Of a stretch of 64,000 bases of DNA, positions 27,983 to 36,493 are shown one piece after another. The stretch lies in the NCBI RefSeq assembly GCF_947489365.1, contig NZ_CANLDB010000001.1, forward strand, positions 1-64,000, read 5' to 3'. Source of the stretch: an uncultured Nocardioides sp. GTDB taxonomy: Bacteria > Actinomycetota > Actinomycetes > Propionibacteriales > Nocardioidaceae. A program made the position numbers and the translations under genes. The notes beneath the pieces are model-generated. The model was given only the letters and a program-made list of their open reading frames with translations. It was not told the origin of the DNA and searched no databases. Position 1 is the first letter of the stretch; every line of letters starts with the position of its first letter.

Positions 27983-29353
27983 ATGCGAACCGTCTCGATC
28001 GTCGGCGGGGGCGCCAGCGGCACCCTCACCGCCGCGAACCTCCTGCGGATGAGCCGCGGCACCGACCTGCGGGTCGTCCTCCACGAGCGTGCGGCCGCCG
28101 TCGGGCAGGGGCTCGCCTACAGCACCACCGACGAGCGTCACCTCCTCAACGTGCGCACCCGTGACATGAGCGGTCTCGCCGACGAGCCCGGCCACCTCGT
28201 GGCGTGGGCCGAGCGCCACGGCCACCCGGCCGACCCCATCGGCTTCCTGCCCCGGGCGACGTACGCGCTGTACCTGCGCGACCTGCTCACCGACCTCGAC
28301 GACGGCCGGCTGGAACGCCGTCGCGAGGACGTGACCGACGTCGAGCCCCGCGACGGCGGTGGGTACGCCGTCCACGGCAGCGAGGGCGTCACCGACGCCG
28401 ACGCGGTGGTGCTCGCCTACGGCAACCTGCCCTCCGGCACCCTCGCGGTCGACGGGCGCCCCCTCCCGGACGCCGGGTGGCACCTGCCCAGCGCGTGGGA
28501 CGTCGGCGCGCTGCGGTCGCTGCCCGCCGACGCCCGCGTCGTCCTCGTCGGCAGCGGGCTCACCGCGGTCGACGCCGCGGTGACCCTGCTCGGCGACGAG
28601 CCCGGCCGTGAGGTGTGGATGGTGAGCCGGACCGGGATGGTCCCGCACCGCCACCTCCCGCTGCCGTGCTCCACGAGCTGGGTGCGCCCGATCTCGGACG
28701 ACGCGTGCACCGCCGACATCTACGCCGCGCACGTGCGGGAGCAGGTGGACCGCGCGGCCGCCTCCGGGGTCTGCTGGCGCTCGGTCATCGACGGCATGCG
28801 GGGCCTCACGCAGCGGCTGTGGCAGCGCCTCGACGTCACGGAGCGGCGCCGCTTCCTCGCCGAGCACGCCCGCGACTGGGAGGTGGCGCGCCACCGCATG
28901 GCCCCCGAGGTCGCTGCCGCGATCCAGGGCTTCCGGGCCACCGGACGCCTGCACGTCCTGGGCGGCGGCCTCGCCGCGGTCGAGGACCACGGCGACGCCG
29001 CGGGGGTCACCCTCGCCGACGGGACGGCCGTCGACGCCGACGCGGTCGTGAACTGCACCGGCCCCTGTCCGGACCTCGACCGCACGGACATGCCGCTGGC
29101 GGTGCGGCTGCGCGAGCGCGGGCTGCTGAGGCGGGACCCGCTCGGCCTCGGTGCACACTGCGAGCCCGACGGCCGCGTCGTCGACGCCTCCGGCGAGGTC
29201 CGCGAGGACCTGCTCGTGGTCGGCCCGCCCCGCAAGGGGGCGCTGTGGGAGACCACCGCCGTGCCGGAGATCCGGGCGCAGGCCGCGGACCTCGCGGCCC
29301 GGCTGGCCGACGGTGCGGGCGTCGTACGACGACCCGACCTGGCGCGTCGCTGA
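27983..29353 (+). CDS. FAD/NAD(P)-binding protein (NAD_binding_9 type)
   Basis: 456-aa protein with an N-terminal dinucleotide-binding fold ([18 protein letters not shown]) and the following motif [19 protein letters not shown], typical of the FAD-NAD(P)-binding family often called HpbA- or YdhS-like. A second glycine-rich motif ([15 protein letters not shown]) sits near residue 190. ATG at 27983 is preferred because GGAG lies 7 nt upstream; another in-frame ATG at 27962 lacks this. Substrate unknown. It is followed by menB after 43 bp, possibly co-transcribed. Confidence 0.85.
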   Translation: MRTVSIVGGGASGTLTAANLLRMSRGTDLRVVLHERAAAVGQGLAYSTTDERHLLNVRTRDMSGLADEPGHLVAWAERHGHPADPIGFLPRATYALYLRDLLTDLDDGRLERRREDVTDVEPRDGGGYAVHGSEGVTDADAVVLAYGNLPSGTLAVDGRPLPDAGWHLPSAWDVGALRSLPADARVVLVGSGLTAVDAAVTLLGDEPGREVWMVSRTGMVPHRHLPLPCSTSWVRPISDDACTADIYAAHVREQVDRAAASGVCWRSVIDGMRGLTQRLWQRLDVTERRRFLAEHARDWEVARHRMAPEVAAAIQGFRATGRLHVLGGGLAAVEDHGDAAGVTLADGTAVDADAVVNCTGPCPDLDRTDMPLAVRLRERGLLRRDPLGLGAHCEPDGRVVDASGEVREDLLVVGPPRKGALWETTAVPEIRAQAADLAARLADGAGVVRRPDLARR

Positions 29354-29396
29354 TCCTCGCGCCGGCCCGTTCGGTCCCGGCGGCAGAATGTCGGGC

Positions 29397-30239
29397 ATGA
29401 GCGCCGCGCAGGACACCCCGACCGTCTGGACGCCCTCGGGCGAGTGGACCGACATCGCCTACGAGACCACCGACGACGGGATCGCCAAGATCACGATCTG
29501 CCGCCCGGAGGTCCACAACGCCTTCCGGCCGCAGACCCTCGTCGAGATCTCCCACGCCCTCGAGCTGGCGCGGGAGGACGAGTCGGTGGGCGCGATCATC
29601 CTCACCGGGCAGGGGGAGAAGGCGTTCTGCTCCGGCGGTGACCAGCGGGTGCGCGGCGACTCCGGCTACAAGCTGGACGAGGGCGCCACCGGACGCTTCC
29701 ACGTCACCGACCTGCACGTCGCGATGCGTCGTTGCCCCAAGCCGATCGTGGCGATGGTGGCCGGCTGGGCGATCGGCGGCGGGCACGTGCTCCACCTGGT
29801 CTGCGACCTCACCATCGCTGCCGACAACGCCCGCTTCGGGCAGGTCGGGCCCCGCGTCGGGTCCTTCGACGGCGGGTACGGCGCCGGTCTGCTCGCCGAC
29901 CTCGTGGGGCCGAAGAAGGCCAAGGAGATCTGGTTCCTCTGCCGCCAGTACGACGCCGCCGAGGCCGAGCGGATGGGCCTGGTGAACACCGTGGTCCCGC
30001 TCGCGGAGCTCGAGGCCACCACCGTGGCGTGGTGCCGCGAGATGCTCGCCCTCTCGCCGTGGGCGCTGCGGCTCTACAAGCTCAGCGTCAACGCCCACGA
30101 GGACGGGTACGCCGGCATCCAGCAGCTCGCCCACGACGCGAACCTGCTCTTCTACGGCAACCCCGAGGCCCAGGAGGGCCGCAACGCGTTCCGCGAGAAG
30201 CGCACCCCCGACTTCGGGCAGTTCCCGCGCCGTCCGTGA
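29397..30239 (+). CDS. menB: 1,4-dihydroxy-2-naphthoyl-CoA synthase
   Basis: Crotonase-fold enzyme of menaquinone synthesis that closes the second naphthoquinone ring from o-succinylbenzoyl-CoA. MenB-specific blocks distinguish it from general enoyl-CoA hydratases: [59 protein letters not shown], and the end [16 protein letters not shown]. At 280 aa the size is normal. A second in-frame ATG at 29388 would add three residues. Together with menG and the polyprenyl synthase this is the third menaquinone gene of the window. Confidence 0.94.
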   Translation: MSAAQDTPTVWTPSGEWTDIAYETTDDGIAKITICRPEVHNAFRPQTLVEISHALELAREDESVGAIILTGQGEKAFCSGGDQRVRGDSGYKLDEGATGRFHVTDLHVAMRRCPKPIVAMVAGWAIGGGHVLHLVCDLTIAADNARFGQVGPRVGSFDGGYGAGLLADLVGPKKAKEIWFLCRQYDAAEAERMGLVNTVVPLAELEATTVAWCREMLALSPWALRLYKLSVNAHEDGYAGIQQLAHDANLLFYGNPEAQEGRNAFREKRTPDFGQFPRRP

Positions 30240-31078
30240 CCACCCTCGAGATCGTGCTGCTGGTCGCGGTGGGCGGCCTCGGGGCCTCCACCGCGACGTT
30301 CGCCGGGCTGTGGCTGGGTGCCCGGCGCAGCCGTCGGGTGCTCCGGGCCCGCCTCGAGGCGCTGTCGGAGGGTCGCCGTCGGCGCCGCCGCGTGCCGTCG
30401 CCGCAGGAGACGGTGAAGGCGGTCTGGGAGACCGCGTCGCTGGTGCGTGAGCGGGGCGTGACGGGAGCGCTGCGCAGCTCGGTCGAGGAGCTCGCCGACT
30501 GGGCCCGGGTGGAGCGGCCCGACCTGGTGCGCATGGCCGCCCACGACGGCACCGTGACCATCCTGTTCTCCGACCTCGTCGGGTCCACCGAGCTGAACTC
30601 CGAGCTCGGCGACCGGGCCTTCGTCCGGCTGCTCGCCCGTCACGACCGCGTCGTCCGACGCTGTGTCGAGCGTCAGGACGGCCACGTCGTGAAGACGCAG
30701 GGCGACGGCTTCATGGTCTGCTTCGCGACCGGTCCGCAGGCGGTGCGCTGCGCGGTCGCCGTCCAGGAGGCCCACACGCGCGGACGCGCGGCCGACCTCG
30801 CCGTCCGCATCGGCATCCACCGCGGCGACGTCGTCCACCGGATGGGTGACATCTTCGGCCGCAACGTCGCGCAGGCCGCCCGCGTGGCGGGCGTGGCGGA
30901 GGGCGGAGAGGTGCTGGTCACCGACGCGGTCGTCGAGACGCTCTCGGACGACGACGTCGCCCTCGCCGAGCCCCGCACGGCCGAGCTCAAGGGGCTGTCC
31001 GGCCGCCACGCCCTCCACCCCGTCCTCTGGGGCCCGGACCGCGACCGGGAGCGCACCCCGCGCGAGCTCACCCCCTGA
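30236..31078 (+). CDS. Membrane-anchored class III adenylate/guanylate cyclase
   Basis: 280 aa: one N-terminal helix (about 4-26), an Arg-rich juxtamembrane segment, a short linker, then a class III cyclase domain (about 104-270). Metal-binding motifs [12 protein letters not shown] and [11 protein letters not shown] are intact, including the Lys that usually specifies adenine. In the region that normally reads VNLAARL, this protein has VAQAARV, so the usual transition-state Asn is Ala while the Arg is kept. The GTG start overlaps the menB stop by 4 nt. Nothing in the sequence explains the link to menaquinone synthesis. Confidence 0.88.
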   Translation: MTTLEIVLLVAVGGLGASTATFAGLWLGARRSRRVLRARLEALSEGRRRRRRVPSPQETVKAVWETASLVRERGVTGALRSSVEELADWARVERPDLVRMAAHDGTVTILFSDLVGSTELNSELGDRAFVRLLARHDRVVRRCVERQDGHVVKTQGDGFMVCFATGPQAVRCAVAVQEAHTRGRAADLAVRIGIHRGDVVHRMGDIFGRNVAQAARVAGVAEGGEVLVTDAVVETLSDDDVALAEPRTAELKGLSGRHALHPVLWGPDRDRERTPRELTP

Positions 31079-31184
31079 CGCCGAGTCGGCAGATCTGCGC
31101 AGCTGCACGGCGTCGAGTCGGCACGTCTGCGCAGCTGTACGGCGTCGAGTCGGCACGTCTGCGCAGCTGTACGGCGACTCGGCG
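31079..31184. repeat. Three 32-bp direct repeats bounded by a 10-bp inverted repeat
   Basis: The array occupies the entire gap between the convergent cyclase and fumarylacetoacetase genes. Units start at 31079, 31111 and 31143; units 2 and 3 are identical, unit 1 has four differences. Left edge CGCCGAGTCG (31079-31088) and right edge CGACTCGGCG (31175-31184) are exact reverse complements. A 22-nt part beginning GAGTCGGCACGTC recurs exactly at 55238-55259, and its first 13 nt occur inverted at 34489-34501. Confidence 0.92.
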
Positions 31185-31186
31185 GC

Positions 31187-32344
31187 CTAGCCGACGACCC
31201 GTCCCGCGACCTCCCCGAGGGTGAGGCGGCCGCCGGTGGCCGACGGGGCGGAGTAGCGCAGCACGACCTCCTCGCCGTCCTCGAGCCAGGTCCGGCCGGC
31301 CGCGGAGCCGTCCGCGCCCGGCCGTGGGCGCGTGCCGTCCGCGGTGAGCTCCAGCAGCGAGCCGACCTGGTCCGGCACCGGGCCGCTGATGGTGCCGGAG
31401 GCGAAGAGGTCCCCGGTCCGCAGCGCCGCCCCGTTCGAGGTCAGGTGCGCGAGCATCTGCCCCGGCGACCAGTACGTCGACGCGTACGGCGGTCGCGAGA
31501 CCACCACGCCGTCCACCTCGACCTCGACGGCGAGGTCGAGCCCGACGGCGGCGTCCGCGCCCGCGGCGTGCGCGAGGTGGGGGAGCGGCGCGGGGGACTG
31601 ACCCGGCAGCGGCACCCAGGCGGCGTCCAGCGCCGCCAGCGGCGTGACCCAGGCCGACACCGAGGTGGCGAACGACTTGCCGAGGAAGGGACCGAGTGGC
31701 CGGTACTCCCACGACTGCACGTCCCGCGCCGACCAGTCGTTGAGACCGACCACGCCGAACACGTGCTCGGCGAGGGCGTCCGGAGCCACCGTCGACCCGG
31801 GGGCCGAGGGTGCGCCGACGACGAAGCCGAGCTCCGCCTCGAGGTCCAGCCTCCGGCTCGGTGCGTACGACGGCCGCTCGCCGCCGGCCTCCACCTGCTG
31901 GCCCCACGGGCGGGCGACCGGGGTCCCGGAGACCACGACCGAGCCGGCGCGGCCGTGGTAGCCGACCGGCAGGTGGCGCCAGTTCGGCAGCAGCGGCTCG
32001 GCGTCCGGCCGGAAGAGCCGGCCGACGCCGGCGGCGTGGTGCTCGGAGCAGTAGAAGTCGACGTAGTCGGCGACCTCGAACGGCAGGTGCAGCGTGGCCG
32101 ACGACAGCGGCAGCAGCTCGAAGTCGTCGTCGCGGACCAGTGCGCTGACCTCCTCGCGCGCCTCCGCCCACGCCCCCGGGCCAAGGGCCATGAACGGGTT
32201 GAGCGACGGTGCGGCGAAGTGCTCGCGGCCGGTCTCGAAGGCCAGGTCCAGCACGCCGTCGCCGAGCCGCACCCCGACCCGCGGCGGCGTGCCGGGGGTC
32301 GAGAAGACGCCGTAGGGGAGGTGGTCCGGTCCGAAGTCGCTCAT
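31187..32344 (-). CDS. fahA: Fumarylacetoacetase
   Basis: Last enzyme of tyrosine/homogentisate degradation, hydrolysing fumarylacetoacetate to fumarate and acetoacetate; 385 aa. Motifs shared with eukaryotic FAH are clear: VDFYCSEHHAAGVG with the catalytic His and a metal Asp, NWRHLPVGYHGRAGSVVVSG, LDLEAELGFVVG (metal Glu residues), NDWSARDVQSWEY and GPFLGKSF. The ATG at 32344 overlaps the stop of an upstream unknown gene. No homogentisate dioxygenase is in the window. Confidence 0.95.
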   Translation of the reverse strand: MSDFGPDHLPYGVFSTPGTPPRVGVRLGDGVLDLAFETGREHFAAPSLNPFMALGPGAWAEAREEVSALVRDDDFELLPLSSATLHLPFEVADYVDFYCSEHHAAGVGRLFRPDAEPLLPNWRHLPVGYHGRAGSVVVSGTPVARPWGQQVEAGGERPSYAPSRRLDLEAELGFVVGAPSAPGSTVAPDALAEHVFGVVGLNDWSARDVQSWEYRPLGPFLGKSFATSVSAWVTPLAALDAAWVPLPGQSPAPLPHLAHAAGADAAVGLDLAVEVEVDGVVVSRPPYASTYWSPGQMLAHLTSNGAALRTGDLFASGTISGPVPDQVGSLLELTADGTRPRPGADGSAAGRTWLEDGEEVVLRYSAPSATGGRLTLGEVAGRVVG

Positions 32345-32967
32345 GCGAGGCCCTCCAGGTGGGTGACCGCCGCGACGGTGTCGTCGGTCAGCCAGGACAG
32401 GACGAAGCGCCGGCCGACCGCCGCGTCCCCCGGGTCCCCCCACAACCGGGCGGCGACCAGGACGGCGTCCGCTGCCTGGGCGGGCGTCCCGGACACCAGC
32501 GAGACCGGTACCTCCCGGTCCAGTGCCGCGTCCAGCCACCCCTCGAGCGCGGACAGGTCCGCCGGGAGCACGGCCACCGCCTCCAGCACCGCCAGCTCGT
32601 CGAGGGCGGCCAGGCCCGCGGGGGTCGGTGGACCGTCGACGGGGAGCCGCACGTGCACCCGGGCCCCGTCCGGCAGCGGGGCCGCGTCGAGCGCGGCGGC
32701 GACCCGGCGGGCGTTGCCGGCGGGGTCGGCGGCGTCCCGGAGAGCCGTGTCGAGAGCGCCGAGCGACAGCCCGCGCCGCTCGGCGAGCGCCACCGGACCG
32801 GCCACCTGCGCGGCACCGCCGGTGAGGACCACCCGCAGCGGACCCGCCCCCTCGGCCACCGAGGGCAGGTCGGTGTCGCGCACCGCCCGCAGCCCGACGT
32901 ACGGGGTGTCGAGAGGCGGCGAGGCCGCGGGGCGGAGGTCGTCGAGGAAGCCGTGCCAGGTGCTCAC
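32341..32967 (-). CDS. Unknown protein coupled to fumarylacetoacetase
   Basis: 208-aa Ala/Leu-rich soluble protein beginning at GTG 32967 (STWHGFLDDLRPAA after the start residue), ending in an ATGA overlap with fahA. The alternating Val/Leu/Ala and Asp/Gly pattern with repeated beta-alpha-like units suggests a TIM-barrel-like or Rossmann-like fold, but no motif identifies it. The tight coupling suggests a role in aromatic amino acid breakdown. The long open frame upstream of 32967 on this strand is a shadow of the divergent transporter gene. Confidence 0.7.
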   Translation of the reverse strand: MSTWHGFLDDLRPAASPPLDTPYVGLRAVRDTDLPSVAEGAGPLRVVLTGGAAQVAGPVALAERRGLSLGALDTALRDAADPAGNARRVAAALDAAPLPDGARVHVRLPVDGPPTPAGLAALDELAVLEAVAVLPADLSALEGWLDAALDREVPVSLVSGTPAQAADAVLVAARLWGDPGDAAVGRRFVLSWLTDDTVAAVTHLEGLA

Positions 32968-33040
32968 GGCACCAACCTGCCACGCCGGAGGCCTTGTGTC
33001 GGGCGTCACACCCTCCTTACGGTTCTCCCGCCGTCCCCCG

Positions 33041-33056
33041 CCGACCGTTCGGTCGG
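33041..33056. promoter_or_regulatory. Perfect palindrome, TetR-type operator candidate
   Basis: CCGACCG-TT-CGGTCGG is a 7-bp perfect dyad in the 153-bp gap between the divergent unknown/fahA pair and the MHS transporter, 65 nt before the transporter ATG. The shape and ACCG/CGGT core resemble operators of TetR-family repressors. No TetR gene is adjacent. Confidence 0.45.
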
Positions 33057-33120
33057 AAAAACGGTGTCGCGTGACGACGCGGCCGCCCCCCTGATCTCGG
33101 AACCGACTCGGAGACCCTGC

Positions 33121-34476
33121 ATGAGCCGTACCTCGCCCACCCCTGCCAAGACACCCGTCACCCGCGAGGAGCGGAAGGTCCTCGTCGGCACCCTCGCCGG
33201 CACCACGATCGAGTGGTACGACTTCTTCATCTACGCCCAGGCCGCGACGCTGGTCCTGGCACCGCTGTTCATCGAGCCGATGGTGACCGACAACCCCGGC
33301 CTCGGCACGCTCGTCTCGCTGGCCACGATCGGCATCAGCTTCCTGTTCCGCCCGCTCGGCGCGATCGTCGCCGGCCGGTACGGCGACCGGCTGGGCCGCA
33401 AGAAGATGCTCGTGCTGACCCTGCTGCTGATGGGCGCCTCGACGGTCGCGATCGGCCTGCTGCCGACGTACGCCTCGATCGGGGTCGCAGCGCCGATCCT
33501 GCTGATCCTCTTCCGTGTCGTGCAGGGCTTCTCGGCCGGCGGCGAGTGGGGGGGTGCCGCCCTGATGTCGGTCGAGCACGCCCCGGTGCACAAGCGGGGC
33601 CTGTTCGGCGCCTACCCGCAGATCGGCGTCCCCTGCGGCCTGATCCTGGCCACCGGCATCCTGCTGCTGATCACGAACATCACCACCCCCGAGCAGTTCC
33701 TGGCCTGGGGCTGGCGCGTGCCGTTCCTGCTGTCGATCGTGCTGATCGTCATCGGCTACCTGATCCGCCGCTCCGTCGAGGAGAGCCCGGTGTTCGCCGA
33801 GCTGCTCCAGCGCCGCCGGGAGTCCTCGGCCCCGCTCGCCGAGCTCTTCCGCCACCACACCCGCACGGTGATCCTGACCGCGCTCGTGTTCGTGTCCACC
33901 AACGCCGCCGGCTACCTCGTCATCGCCTACTTCATCGGCTACGGGACGACGGCCCTCGGCTTCGGCCAGGTCCCCGTGCTCGCCTCGATCGTCATCGCCT
34001 CGGCCGTCTGGCTGCCGACGACGCTGGGCGGGGGTGCGCTGTCGGACCGCATCGGCCGCGTGCGCACGTTCCAGATCGGCCTCGCCCTCACCTTCGTGTG
34101 GTTCATCCCGATGTTCTGGCTCATGGACAACGGCGGCGTCGTCACCTTCTGCGTCGTCATCTGCCTCCTCAACGTGGGCCTGGGCCTGAGCTACGGCCCG
34201 ATGACCGCCCTGTTCGCCGAGCTGTTCCCCGCCCGCGTCCGCTACTCCGGGGTCTCCATCGGCTACGCGCTCGGCGCCGTCCTCGGCGGTGCGTTCGCGC
34301 CGCTGATCTCGGAGCTCCTCGTGCAGCGCACCGACACCGGCGTCTCCATCGCGGTCTACATGATGGTGCTGACCGCCATCTCGTTCGTCGCCGTGACGAT
34401 GGTGGGGGAGACCCGCGGCACCGACCTCGGCGTCGACGCCGACGACACCCCGACCGCGGAGCGCACCCCCGCCTGA
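33121..34476 (+). CDS. MHS-family MFS transporter (metabolite:proton symporter)
   Basis: 451-aa, 12-helix major facilitator protein of the metabolite:H+ symport subfamily. The N-terminal TTIEWYDFFIYAQAATLVL and GRYGDRLGRKKMLVLTLLLM loop motif, then RVVQGFSAGGEWGGAALM, are typical of ShiA/ProP/KgtP-like symporters. Substrates in the family are carboxylates, betaines or shikimate; not decidable here. The ATG follows TATA-poor leader containing a palindrome. Convergent with the enoyl-CoA hydratase gene. Confidence 0.92.
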   Translation: MSRTSPTPAKTPVTREERKVLVGTLAGTTIEWYDFFIYAQAATLVLAPLFIEPMVTDNPGLGTLVSLATIGISFLFRPLGAIVAGRYGDRLGRKKMLVLTLLLMGASTVAIGLLPTYASIGVAAPILLILFRVVQGFSAGGEWGGAALMSVEHAPVHKRGLFGAYPQIGVPCGLILATGILLLITNITTPEQFLAWGWRVPFLLSIVLIVIGYLIRRSVEESPVFAELLQRRRESSAPLAELFRHHTRTVILTALVFVSTNAAGYLVIAYFIGYGTTALGFGQVPVLASIVIASAVWLPTTLGGGALSDRIGRVRTFQIGLALTFVWFIPMFWLMDNGGVVTFCVVICLLNVGLGLSYGPMTALFAELFPARVRYSGVSIGYALGAVLGGAFAPLISELLVQRTDTGVSIAVYMMVLTAISFVAVTMVGETRGTDLGVDADDTPTAERTPA

Positions 34477-34488
34477 CGCCGACCCGGC

Positions 34489-34501
34489 GACGTGCCGACT
34501 C
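34489..34501. repeat. Inverted partial copy of the GAGTCGGCACGTC element
   Basis: GACGTGCCGACTC, in the 37-bp gap between the convergent transporter and enoyl-CoA hydratase genes, is the exact reverse complement of the 13-nt core of the repeat at 31079-31184 and 55238-55259. A 13-nt match alone could be chance, but the location between convergent genes matches that of the larger array. Confidence 0.5.
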
Positions 34502-34513
34502 CAGGGCCCGCCG

Positions 34514-35308
34514 TCAGCCGCCGTGGGTCGGGAAGTCGGGACGACGCCGCTCGAGGAAGGCCGCCTGCCCCTCGGCGAACGCGCTGCCCGCGAGCAGGCG
34601 CACCTGCGCCTGCTTCTCGGCCTCCAGCACGTCGTCCAGGTCGCGGTGGCCGGCGTCGAGGACCGCGCGGGTCGCGGCCAGGGCGTCGCGGGAGTACGCC
34701 GCGAGCCCGGTCGCCACCTCCACGGAGCGTTGCAGAGCCTCCCCGTCGGTGACGACCTCGTCGACCAGCCCGGCGCCCAGCGCCTCGGCGGCGTCGAGGG
34801 TGCGGGCCGTCAGCAGCAGCGCCCGGGCGCGGCCGGGGCCCACGCGGCGGGGGAGGGTGTGCAGCAGCCCGGTGTCCGCGGTGAGGCCGATCTTCACGAA
34901 CGACGCCGCGTAGCGCGCGCCGGCACCCGAGACGACGACGTCGCACGCGCAGGCCAGCGCGAGCCCCAGGCCGTGGGCCCCGCCCTCGACAGCGGCCACG
35001 ACCGGCACCCGGCCGCGCACCAGTCGACGGGCGAGATCGTTGACCAGACCCAGTCGGACGTTCGCGACCTCGCGGTCGGGGGACATCGAGGCGATGTCGC
35101 CGCCGGCGGAGAAGACCGGTCCCGCGCCGGTCAGGACGAGCGCCCGCACCGACTCGTCGGACTCGACTGCGGCCAGGGCCGCCAGCAGCTCCCGACGGTC
35201 GTCGAGGTCGAGGGCGTTGCGTCGGGCAGGTCGGTCCATGGTCACGACCCGGACGGCGCCGACGTCCTCGGTCCGGACGGCGGGACCGGCGGCGGTCGCC
35301 CCGCTCAC
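34514..35308 (-). CDS. Enoyl-CoA hydratase/isomerase family protein
   Basis: 264-aa crotonase-fold protein. Oxyanion-hole blocks FSAGGDIASM and EGGAHGLGLALACACD are visible. At the two acid positions used for hydration, the first region reads AGGDIASM and the second region KIGLTADTGLLHTLPRRVG, where Glu of classical hydratases is replaced by Ala-Asp; isomerase or another crotonase activity is thus possible. The GTG start overlaps the acyl-CoA dehydrogenase stop (GTGA), so the two are co-translated. Confidence 0.88.
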   Translation of the reverse strand: MSGATAAGPAVRTEDVGAVRVVTMDRPARRNALDLDDRRELLAALAAVESDESVRALVLTGAGPVFSAGGDIASMSPDREVANVRLGLVNDLARRLVRGRVPVVAAVEGGAHGLGLALACACDVVVSGAGARYAASFVKIGLTADTGLLHTLPRRVGPGRARALLLTARTLDAAEALGAGLVDEVVTDGEALQRSVEVATGLAAYSRDALAATRAVLDAGHRDLDDVLEAEKQAQVRLLAGSAFAEGQAAFLERRRPDFPTHGG

Positions 35309-36477
35309 GCGCCGCGCACCATCTGGTTCGCGATGATGACCCGCTGGATCTCGCTCGTGCCCTCGTACAGGCGGAAGAGGCGCGCGTCGCGGTAGAAGCG
35401 CTCGGCAGGGACCGAGCGCATGTAGCCCAGACCGCCGTGGATCTGGACGGCGCGGTCGGCGACGCGGCCCACCATCTCGGAGCAGAAGAGCTTGCAGCTC
35501 GACGGCGCGAGGCGCCGGTCGCTGCCGTCGTCCCAGGCGCGGGCGCCCTCGATGACCATGGCGCGGCCGGCGTACGTCTCGGCCTGGGAGTCGGCCAGCA
35601 TCCCCTGCACGAGCTGGAAGTCGGACAGGTGCGTCCCGCCCTGGGTCGCGGTCGTCGCGTGTGTGAGGGACTCGTGGACGAGGCGCTGTGCGAGGCCCAC
35701 GCAGAGCGCCGCGATGTGCAGCCGGCCCTTGGCGAGCGAGCGCATCGCGGTGCTGAAGCCCTCCCCCTCCACCTCGCCGACCAGGTGGTCGGCAGGGACC
35801 CTCACGCCGTCGAGGGCGACCTCGCAGGTGGTGGTGCCCCGCTGGCCCATCTTGGCGTCCTTGGGGCCGAGGGTGATGCCCTCGGCGTCGGTGGGTACGA
35901 CGAAGACCGAGATGCCCTTGCCGGGTGCGGCGTCGGGGTCGGTCCGCGCGAACACCATGAGCAGGTCGGCGTCGCCGGCGTTCGTGATGTAGCGCTTCTG
36001 GCCGTGCAGGACGTAGTCGTCCCCGTCGCGGACGGCTCGGGTGCGCAGCCGGCTCGGGTCCGACCCGGCCTCCGCCTCGGTCAGGGCGAAGGAGGCGACC
36101 TGCTCGCCGGTCGCGAGCGCGGGCAGCCACCGCTCGCGCTGCCGCTGGGTGCCGGCGTTGACGAGCACCTGGCCGGCGATGCCGTTGTTCGTCCCGAACA
36201 TCGAGCGGAACGACGGGGTCGTCCACCCCAGCTCGAGCACGAGCCGGACCTCCTCGGACATGCTCAGGCCCAGGCCGCCGTACTCCTCGGGGATGGCGAA
36301 GCCGAACAGCCCCATCTCCTTGGCCTGCTCGCGCAGACGGGCCGGGATCGTGTCGGTCTCCTCGATCTCGTCCTCGGCGGGCACGACCTCCTTGCGCACG
36401 AACGTGCGGACGGCGTCGAGGACGGCCTCGAACTCCTCGCTGAGTGCTCCGGCGGGGGCTGCGGTGCTCTGGGTCAC
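35305..36477 (-). CDS. Acyl-CoA dehydrogenase
   Basis: FAD-dependent alpha,beta-dehydrogenation of an acyl-CoA, passing electrons to ETF; 390 aa. Signature 1 FALTEAEAGSDPSRLRTRA, QKRYITNAGDADLL, QIHGGLGYM and the catalytic-base motif LYEGTSEIQRVIIANQM (Glu) are present. The GTG at 36477 is preceded by AGAGGA, which fixes the start; upstream open frame shadows the next gene. It forms a minus-strand operon with the downstream enoyl-CoA hydratase and the upstream CoA-transferase. Confidence 0.95.
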   Translation of the reverse strand: MTQSTAAPAGALSEEFEAVLDAVRTFVRKEVVPAEDEIEETDTIPARLREQAKEMGLFGFAIPEEYGGLGLSMSEEVRLVLELGWTTPSFRSMFGTNNGIAGQVLVNAGTQRQRERWLPALATGEQVASFALTEAEAGSDPSRLRTRAVRDGDDYVLHGQKRYITNAGDADLLMVFARTDPDAAPGKGISVFVVPTDAEGITLGPKDAKMGQRGTTTCEVALDGVRVPADHLVGEVEGEGFSTAMRSLAKGRLHIAALCVGLAQRLVHESLTHATTATQGGTHLSDFQLVQGMLADSQAETYAGRAMVIEGARAWDDGSDRRLAPSSCKLFCSEMVGRVADRAVQIHGGLGYMRSVPAERFYRDARLFRLYEGTSEIQRVIIANQMVRGA

Positions 36478-36493
36478 GGTGGTGGGTCCTCTC

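Noticed and set aside
29388..30239. General enoyl-CoA hydratase annotation
   Set aside because: MenB-specific blocks ([36 protein letters not shown]) identify it as dihydroxynaphthoyl-CoA synthase.
31079..31184. CRISPR array
   Set aside because: Only three adjacent 32-bp units with no unique spacers, and no cas genes nearby.
32968..33858. Long minus-strand frame continuing upstream of the 208-aa gene
   Set aside because: It runs antisense through the MHS transporter, whose membrane-protein sequence is clearly the real gene. High GC keeps the opposite strand open.
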